From positions 758,501-822,500 of the forward strand of contig JAODUO010000037.1 of the NCBI GenBank assembly GCA_025642075.2: 64,000 bases of DNA, in the 5' to 3' direction. The notes beneath the pieces are model-generated. The model was not told the origin of the DNA. It ran no database searches and worked only from the letters and a program-made list of their open reading frames with translations. A program made the position numbers and the translations under genes. Shown here piece by piece: positions 57,477 through 64,000 of this stretch. The stretch is from Ridgeia piscesae. Taxonomy: Eukaryota; Annelida; Polychaeta; Sabellida; Siboglinidae. Position 1 is the stretch's first letter; each line of letters starts with the position of its first letter.

Positions 57477-59275
57477 CACGCCCTCTGCTGGACACATGCA
57501 ATTAGGTCACAGCCCAATCAGTCGCACCTGATGAGTTGTCTACTGCAGAAATGTAGAACCGTGTCATGTAACTGTGATGCTGCGAGTGATTGGTCGAGCA
57601 CATCGCAGTATGTAGCTGGTCAAAATTACTCATGAACACTGACCATACATTGTCAAAATTGGGTGGGTTTTTATTTCTTGTGTCCACTGACACTCTGACC
57701 AAAGATCAAGCTGCTGTGATGTGATGTTCACAATCTTTTATGTATTGATACAAAAATCAACACAGAATCGACTTCGATATTCCACTTCGATTTCAAACTC
57801 CACATGCAACTATGTGATGTAAGATCCCTGTAGGAAGCCTTGTATTTATTTACACCAAACTTCATATCTATGCAAAGTGTCTTTCTGAATAATTATTTTG
57901 CAAGCATATACTCGATATATCCAAGCTATATAATATATATATATATATATGTATAATATATATATATAAATGAACTGACCATTACGTGATGCAAGTTGCT
58001 GTGCCAAGAAGTGATGTTGTGCAAGTTCAGATGATAACATTAAGTGATGGCCCGTCTCAGTTGGCCGTCAAGATGACATAGTTAGTCATCACGATGACAT
58101 TGTTAGCCATCTCGTTGAGTCGGACAACATCACTGGCTATCATATTTCATATATAACCAGACTTTAGCGTGAGTTCATGCAGATCCATTATAGTTGCTGT
58201 TTTACAATACCAAACTGGAGTCAGTAGACTCAAGCTTCCACTGTTAAACACCTAAAATGTATAATATATATATATATATATTCATATAAACTAGATTCAG
58301 TATAATGTCAAGAGAATCCACCGGTGGTGAAAAGCATTATCTCTGAGTTGTACTGATTGTTATCAGGAGTTACGTATCAGGAATGTGCAGGATGTATCCC
58401 GCCCCATCTCTGCTGTCTGGTACATGTTGAAGCGTCGCTGTGATCATAAAGGCACAGTTAGTCGAATGAGGTTCACACACAGGTCATGTGACCTCATACA
58501 GGGGTCGTGGGGTTCATGCAGATGCCGATGAATTGATAGCAGCCAATCTGTGATAAGTTGAAGTCGAATGAAATGTCGTTGAAATATCAAATCTGTGAAT
58601 GTCCGTCTCAGTTGTCTGCAGTTGATATATTCTACTTTCACCGGGCAAGCAGTCACCTTCACCAAAAGCGTTTCATATGCATACATTTTAGACTTTTCAT
58701 CAGTTTTGACTTTTCATCGACAGTAATTTGTTTCTTTGTGTCATATAACAAATGTTTTATTAGTTTAATATTTCACTTGATGTATTTAATGCGATTATTA
58801 CAAACACACACTTGAGCAGGGTGCGCGTGGAATAATACAACACTAAACGCTGTCCGCGTCATAGCTTCTGGTGATGTTTTGTTTTGGCAAACTGTTAATT
58901 AGACCCGTGTACATAAATAAACATAGCACATGTTGTTTTTCTGTTCCACCACTAACAAGAAAGATTTGCACTGTGCTTAGGTAGCTTATTTGCAGGTTTG
59001 TATTTATTATTTTAACATAAGTTATGTGTGTTGTTTCCATTATTTGGATGTTGAACAAATACGTATGCATATTTCACATTGTGAACAGCAATGGGAATGC
59101 TGTTGCATTTGTGTACGTTGTGCATATGATGGGTAGCACTAGGATACACCTAGGGTTAGCACTTTCCCAAATACCAAAGGTCTGCTTATCTCTGAGTTCA
59201 CGGTGGCAACACAAGGAATGCCAAAAGGTACATTAATCTCCCCTCAAGTGCACAACACAGAGACATATCAACTAG

Positions 59276-59415
59276 GACATTCCATGTGAGTTTATTTGAA
59301 CGTTTTGCTGGAACATTCCATGTCAGTAAGGCAGAACATTCCATGTTAGTATGCAACATTCCATGTCAGTTCGCAGGAATATTCCATGTTGGTTTGCTGA
59401 AACATTCCATGTCAG
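59276..59415. repeat. Six-copy ACATTCCATGT cluster
   Basis: Six occurrences of A(C/T)ATTCCATGT (about 59277, 59313, 59337, 59356, 59380, 59401) with short variable spacers (TTAGTATGCA, CAGTTCGCAGG). CATTCC is the core TEAD-family DNA site. In the RREB1 3' UTR it might equally be a meaningless short satellite. Confidence 0.85.
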
Positions 59416-60180
59416 TTCAGTGCTGCAACCTGTTCCAGTGCAGTGTGAAATAGGTGAACCAACTAATTTAAGGCCAACATGCCCTACTTGCCTTATAATA
59501 AATGGTGCTCTTACCTGCGTTAGCTGTTTATTATACTATACATATCAGAGCCAACATAGCATTGTCTTAGTTGTGTGGTATTCCACAGCAAACATAGCTC
59601 TGTCCTTATGTAGCATTCTACTCCTGACTGGTGATATTTTACTACATAGCAAAACTGCAGTCTTAATGTCCAAGTGTTCTTTGTGCGTTTATGAAACTGA
59701 CTGAGCATGAATGATGTGTTATATTCAGCGAGTTGATACCGAGTCCGTCCAACTCGTGCCGGTTGCCAACGACAATGATGTAAGTCAATCAGTGAGGTTG
59801 TACATGTACATCTGCAGAAACCACATATCGTAGACCTAATAATATTGTATAGGTTCACATAAATACATATCGATTAATACACAGATATTGAAATGTTAAT
59901 ATAGACATGTTACTAGGTTCAAGGAGGCTTTTGCCTGATCTTGGCTAGATCAGTCAGATCATTCCTCAAGTCAGATGTTTGGTTGTCATAGCAATGATAC
60001 GTCTACTGCTGGCAGAATGCCAACACTGCATTTTTGCCATATACATTGCCATATACAAAATATTGTATTCATACGGAATTGGAGAGTAGAGTGCGTGCGT
60101 GCATGTGTGTTTGCACTTGTGTATTTATTGCCATTTTGTACATATGCCATTTGAAAGCCTTTTGTACAAGAGTTTGTTAC

Positions 60181-60205
60181 AATAAAACGTGTGGTGTGTG
60201 CATTA
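60181..60205 (+). terminator. RREB1 poly(A) signal
   Basis: AATAAA at 60181-60186 followed within 10 nt by a GT-rich GTGTGGTGTGTG, the classic signal plus downstream element. Confidence 0.8.
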
Positions 60206-60272
60206 GATGTGTCTTCGTTCTACTTCAAGTTCATACTTGTACTTGAAAACCAAAAAACTTTGTCAATAATGT

Positions 60273-60278
60273 TTTATT
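60273..60278 (-). terminator. NKIRAS poly(A) signal
   Basis: AATAAA on the minus strand (TTTATT on plus), about 770 nt past the NKIRAS stop. It faces the RREB1 signal across about 90 bp. Confidence 0.6.
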
Positions 60279-61045
60279 ACAGCACAGTACAATTGTTTAT
60301 TTAAACCAAAGACTAAAACATAAAAGCAAATAAATATAACATCCAGCCAACAACAATCACTATAAACTGTTGTCAAAAGACAAGAATCTACTCCATAAAA
60401 TTCAGAAATTTCAGACAAACTTACTGTAACATTATTTCAATTACAGTGTAATTACAGTGATTAAATGACTCGCCATATTATGCATTGTAAACAAAATAAG
60501 TCACTACAACTATATAATCTTCCAGGTAGATAGAAATGGCAACATGAAAAGCGACACAGCCTTGAAGACAACTGCTACAACACATTATTTTCAAGATGCA
60601 GCACATAAAATATTGGCTAAGTCCGAGTGCACATTGAAACATTTGAGATCATTAACTTGTATAAAATATATTACACATTGTAAAACAGCTCTAGAATAAC
60701 TATACAGTCTCAAGATCAATCTCTTCCAGATGAAAACAAAATCTGCATTTTGATTCTCAAAGGCCACAAGAACAACTGCATTTTCCCACTGTCTACAATC
60801 ATAGAATGGCCTTCAACATTGGCTTACAACTTACTCTCGATCCCAGCTGAATCTAACGGGAATGAAACATGGGCAGCTATAATACTTACTTATTGCCATC
60901 AGGTACTCGGCAGATTATAAATGGCTCATGTAATGTTTGGATGACCTTTGACTTCAAAGGAAATCTATGAACCGTAAAAGCATTAAAAGAATGAGGTTGA
61001 GGTGGTTCCTGTTCTCCCAATGTGTCACAAGAGGTCATGCTGTCA
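60279..61045 (-). other. NKIRAS 3' untranslated region
   Basis: Sequence between the NKIRAS stop and its minus-strand AATAAA; no other feature recognised. Confidence 0.5.
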
Positions 61046-61116
61046 TCAGGCTTCGGTGCTGGACGTTGACGACTTCTGTTTCTTTCCCATTCCCATTGCG
61101 AGAAACGTTGACTTCC
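61046..61116 (-). CDS. NKIRAS: NKIRAS last exon
   Basis: Acceptor TTGCTTCCAG, then (G)GG AAG TCA ... giving [22 protein letters not shown] and stop TGA at 61048-61046. It corresponds to the basic KSSFPLPGRKNKG tail of human NKIRAS1. A longer frame (60886-61365) over the same bases is out of phase with the splice junction and is not the real one. Confidence 0.88.
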
Positions 61117-63784
61117 CTGGAAGCAAAAATAACATCCACACATTAGGGCATACATCATGGAGGAATATATACTAACATAGTAGCACCAATGATCAACCAA
61201 ACACAGTATTCTTGCACACACCAACACTACTCTGGGTATTTGAGACAAATCATCTAGTTCATGAGGCGGAGAAACGACAGATGAGAAAGGAGAGATATGT
61301 CTCAACATCTTCCCGTCTCCCTCCTCCAGACACCTGCCCACACTGCAACAAGATCTGCTGATCAAGAATCGGGCTCTTGAGTCACCTCAGGTCACATGAC
61401 CAACCTTTGGAAGACATCATCCTCATTTCAAAGGAATACTGATGATGATGACACTGGATGTGAGAACTGGGCAGTGTAGTGGGTGTGGTCTAGACAACCA
61501 TGATACGTCACTTCAACCCAATGGGTTATGGTTTGGTTTTGGGGAGTTATTTTGGATAGTATCAATATGGTTTGGGATAGTTTTAACTAGTATGAAACAC
61601 TCCTCCTGGATGTTGCAAGGTTGTTAGTCCATCCCTATGTTGGTTGGACAAGCCGTAACATGTCAGTCTGGATGTTAGTCTGGTTGTTGGTCAGACACAA
61701 TGTCATGTGATATACCCTCCAATGCAGCATCGCACTGTGTGTCCATTGTGGAGAGGTTATGCTGTGGTTTAGAGACAAACTACAACTAACAACAAAAGGG
61801 AAGAACCTAACTGACCTTGTGGCTGCGTGATCTTCGAGGTGAGCCACACTACAGGCTCGATGAGTGAGTGACGATTGGACACAGACACCTCCCAAAGTCG
61901 CACTGAAATTAATTAAATGCACAGGTCATATATATATATACATATATATGTTTTTATTAGTATGTTTCAATTCTGAATTTTTTTGCTATGATTTGTTATG
62001 TTAATTTATGTCTAATTTCAAGGTATCCTTATTGATAAATACACCTGTATACATTCAAAGACCTGCCTTGATGATAGAAAGATTAGTTTCTCCCTGAGGC
62101 AGAAACACTAAAAGACCTACCAGAAAGATGAAGCAATACAAATACACTGTAGTAACACCAATAATAATTTTATTCTAACAGAATCTAATCTAACATCAAG
62201 TTCTAGGTTAAAACTGCTACAAAAGGATATAACTTCATCACAAGTGAACCAAACCTCAATAATTGCGTATATAGATCAATCAATATTATAAATTTGCTTG
62301 AGTTTGAAACCTAGGAGCATATCTATATTACTAAGCTTTGAAAGTAAGGAATATATTGATATCAACAAACATCCGAGCCTACCTTTCTCCTTCTGTGCCC
62401 ATTTATTAGCCAAGGTGAAGTCGACCTGTTTCACTTCACGAAGGTCGCACTTGTTGCCAATTGAGATCACAATGGCCTATCAAAGACATGGTGATATTTT
62501 ACTCAAACCACAAACATGATCGTTCAGTTGTATGGCCCATCCTATTTTCAGTGTTATTTTATACAAAGTCACCCAAGACTTTTTTATTTCTGGTGTTATT
62601 GTACTGACGTGCAAAATTGTGTAATTGTGATTTCTAATTCATTACAGACAATATGCTTGTAACTATAGGCTGATTACGAGGTTTCTAACATTTTGGTTGT
62701 AACACTCCTGCAAGTGTCTTTGTTTAAACTGACCCTACCCCATGCATGACCTTTTTGCCAGTGTGACCTTGACCTGGTATTCTTACCTCCTTCTTCTCTT
62801 TGCTTCTGTCAATTTCCTTCTTCAATTTGTCCATACAGTCGAATGAGACGCGATCAGTTACATCATATACAAGAATGAATCCCTACAGAGAGAGAAAGAT
62901 GGCAGACTATATGGAATATATAAATGTCAATGGAACTGCCTTTTAATAAATTATGAACGCAATATAAACTTTCAGGCATATGCAATTATAATGTAAACTA
63001 AGCATGTATTTACAGAATACAGTATTTGTAGAATATAAATTTTGAAACAATACGAATATGAATTTTGAAGCAATACGGTTAACAGAAGCATAAATTATAT
63101 GAATAACGTATACCAGGTAATAATGTATTTATTATCTGTATTCACTAGTACTCACGTCAGCAAAACTGAGGTACTGCTTGGCAAGTTGTGGCTTCGTTGG
63201 GTCCTGAAAAATGTGGAAAATAATATGAGAAAAAGAGCATAAGTGCACAACAGTAAGATCATCGCAGCTTTGACCTCAGGTTTCCCTCCATGTGTACATC
63301 CAACAGAGTGAGTGGCATGAGAATGGAGAACAGCAGCAACAGACAGAAGGACTTGGAGACTGTTGATAGAAAATGTAGTGAGGGAAGAAAAGACAAAGAA
63401 AAAGATGACGATAAAAATGGCCAACCTCACTCCTGAAGAGAGGGATGCCAACAGGAGAACAACATACATCTGCAATAGCACCACACTAACCCTCGATGTC
63501 AGACGACCATCGCATTTTCATGTTGTTTTACCAATTTATACTAACCCACAGAGCAAGAAATCACTCATTCACATTGGCGCCATCTGGTGAACTCGTCAGC
63601 ATTCAATTCTAAGAGGTTGCAAATATAGGGGGAGCATTTTCTTTAAAAGTATCTTACTCACTCCCCAAATGTACGTGAGATAACATACCAGGCCGGCCGT
63701 GTCGTAGAAATGCACCTTTTCCTTCTGACCCCTGTCTGTGTCAACCTGGGCCACGTATATGTCCTCCAATGTGGAAAACATTGT
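61046..63784 (-). CDS. NKIRAS: NKIRAS (kappaB-Ras) small GTPase, last six exons
   Basis: Exons on the minus strand: 63784-63689, 63203-63156, 62882-62787, 62476-62383, 61902-61816, 61116-61046. They join in phase (492 nt, 163 residues plus stop) and read [42 protein letters not shown], the guanine-specificity motif [22 protein letters not shown], and a [14 protein letters not shown] tail. Order and spacing follow human NKIRAS1/2 (192/191 aa). NKIRAS proteins bind the PEST regions of I-kappa-B alpha/beta and dampen NF-kappa-B signalling; they also bind RalGAP. Like the vertebrate proteins this one has Leu where Ras has the catalytic Gln61 (DTAGL), so weak intrinsic GTP hydrolysis is likely. 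The P-loop exon lies past the right edge. There is no C-terminal CAAX box, as expected. Confidence 0.92.
61816..61902 (-). CDS. NKIRAS: NKIRAS exon
   Basis: Acceptor AATTTCAG, then (G)[25 protein letters not shown] and LTSKITQPQ, donor CAAG|GTCAGT. 87 nt, phase 1 both ends. Nearly superimposable on human VRLWEVTVTDRKTLIEPF. It is too short for a conventional open-frame scan and was found from similarity and phase. Confidence 0.9.
62383..62476 (-). CDS. NKIRAS: NKIRAS exon with NKxD
   Basis: Acceptor GATAG, then [20 protein letters not shown] and [11 protein letters not shown], donor AAAG|GTAGGC, phase 1. NKCD is the guanine-specificity motif. Confidence 0.92.
62787..62882 (-). CDS. NKIRAS: NKIRAS exon
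   Basis: Acceptor CTCTGTAG, then [20 protein letters not shown] and [12 protein letters not shown], donor GAG|GTAAGA. 96 nt, phase 0. This is the beta-4/helix-3 core of the GTPase. Confidence 0.92.
63156..63203 (-). CDS. NKIRAS: NKIRAS micro-exon
   Basis: 48 nt encoding [16 protein letters not shown] between acceptor TTTTTCAG and donor GAC|GTGAGT. Phase 0 at both ends. Matches human QEGVELPKHYFSFAD. Confidence 0.9.
63689..63784 (-). CDS. NKIRAS: NKIRAS exon with switch I / DTAGL
   Basis: Acceptor TTTTACAG, then [32 protein letters not shown], donor CTG|GTATGT. 96 nt, phase 0. Corresponds to human ETMEDVYMASVETDRG...YDTRGL; Leu replaces the catalytic Gln of Ras at the end of switch II. Confidence 0.92.
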
Positions 63785-63965
63785 CTGTAAAATAACCACA
63801 TTAGAATGTGTTTTATTAACAGCATCCAAAGATCCAGAATTGAGAGAGTGTGCAGAATCATCTCTACATATTCTCAACATGGCCAATGCTGTTGCCCTTG
63901 CGTTGTTCTGGAATTAGGATTTATTTAGGTATGCCAACACATTTTGTATTCTGTGTGTGTGTATG

Positions 63966-63966
<1 letters not shown>

Positions 63967-64000
<34 letters not shown>
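63967..64000. repeat. (GTAT)/(AT)n microsatellite at window end
   Basis: GTGTATGTATGTATAT grading into pure AT up to the right edge, in the NKIRAS intron after the unseen first exon. Confidence 0.9.

Larger units (their letters stand above)
57477..60205 (+). other. RREB1 3' untranslated region
   Basis: About 2.7 kb from the TGA to the AATAAA at 60181, free of any conserved open frame. It contains small TA repeats (57930-57968, 58262-58280), an internal AATAAA at 58916-58921 that may give a shorter 3' end, and a cluster of ACATTCCATG repeats at 59276-59411. Extent is inferred from the poly(A) signal. Confidence 0.6.

Noticed and set aside
60886..61365. 159-residue minus-strand open frame ([20 protein letters not shown]...)
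   Set aside because: Overlaps the NKIRAS last exon in a different frame. Only the frame giving [14 protein letters not shown] fits the splice phase and the family.

Overview
This is a nuclear window from an animal genome: long introns with consensus GT-AG splice sites, abundant microsatellites and minisatellites, decayed non-LTR retrotransposons and tRNA-derived SINEs, and three genes of animal-typical families. The gene divergence and repeat content suggest an invertebrate, most likely a lophotrochozoan such as a mollusc. That placement is an inference with low confidence.

Layout. (1) About 0.2-3.0 kb, minus strand: five exons of a tubulin tyrosine ligase-like enzyme, closest to TTLL10, running off the left edge. 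(2) About 4.8-7.6 kb: a graveyard of LINE fragments, one with the structure expected of a 5'-inverted insertion. (3) About 11.9-12.4 kb: a CpG-rich promoter-like island holding a 40-nt first coding exon on the plus strand, MSRRKQANPKPIK, which is the N-terminal NuRD-recruitment motif known from SALL, FOG and BCL11 zinc-finger proteins. (4) About 12.2-40.8 kb: a 28.6-kb intron full of simple repeats, with no recognisable protein gene. (5) About 40.8-57.5 kb, plus strand: sixteen further coding exons of an RREB1 (hindsight/pebbled) ortholog. All seventeen exons join in phase to one open frame of 1,760 codons plus stop, with about 21 C2H2 fingers, two CtBP-type motifs and a conserved C-terminal tail. 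(6) About 60.3-63.8 kb, minus strand: the last six exons of an NKIRAS (kappaB-Ras) small GTPase. The first exon, with the P-loop, lies beyond the right edge. RREB1 and NKIRAS converge tail to tail, with poly(A) signals about 90 bp apart.

The most unusual feature is that the RREB1 gene contains four separate tandem arrays built on splice-site sequence. A 33-bp array (about 38 copies) repeats the 3' splice site of exon 2. A 54-bp array offers 14 equivalent 5' splice sites for exon 4, all in the same phase. A 52/53-bp array repeats the 3' splice site of exon 7. A 31-bp intronic array repeats a fused AG|GT junction like a recursive splice site. The 33-bp and 54-bp units are multiples of three, so use of alternative sites there would keep the reading frame. 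Together with the NuRD motif spliced onto RREB1 from a distant island, this is the part of the window most worth following up.

Exon boundaries were set by eye from splice consensus, codon phase and family similarity; there is no transcript evidence here. The enzyme, the zinc-finger repressor and the GTPase have no obvious joint pathway; they appear to be ordinary genomic neighbours.
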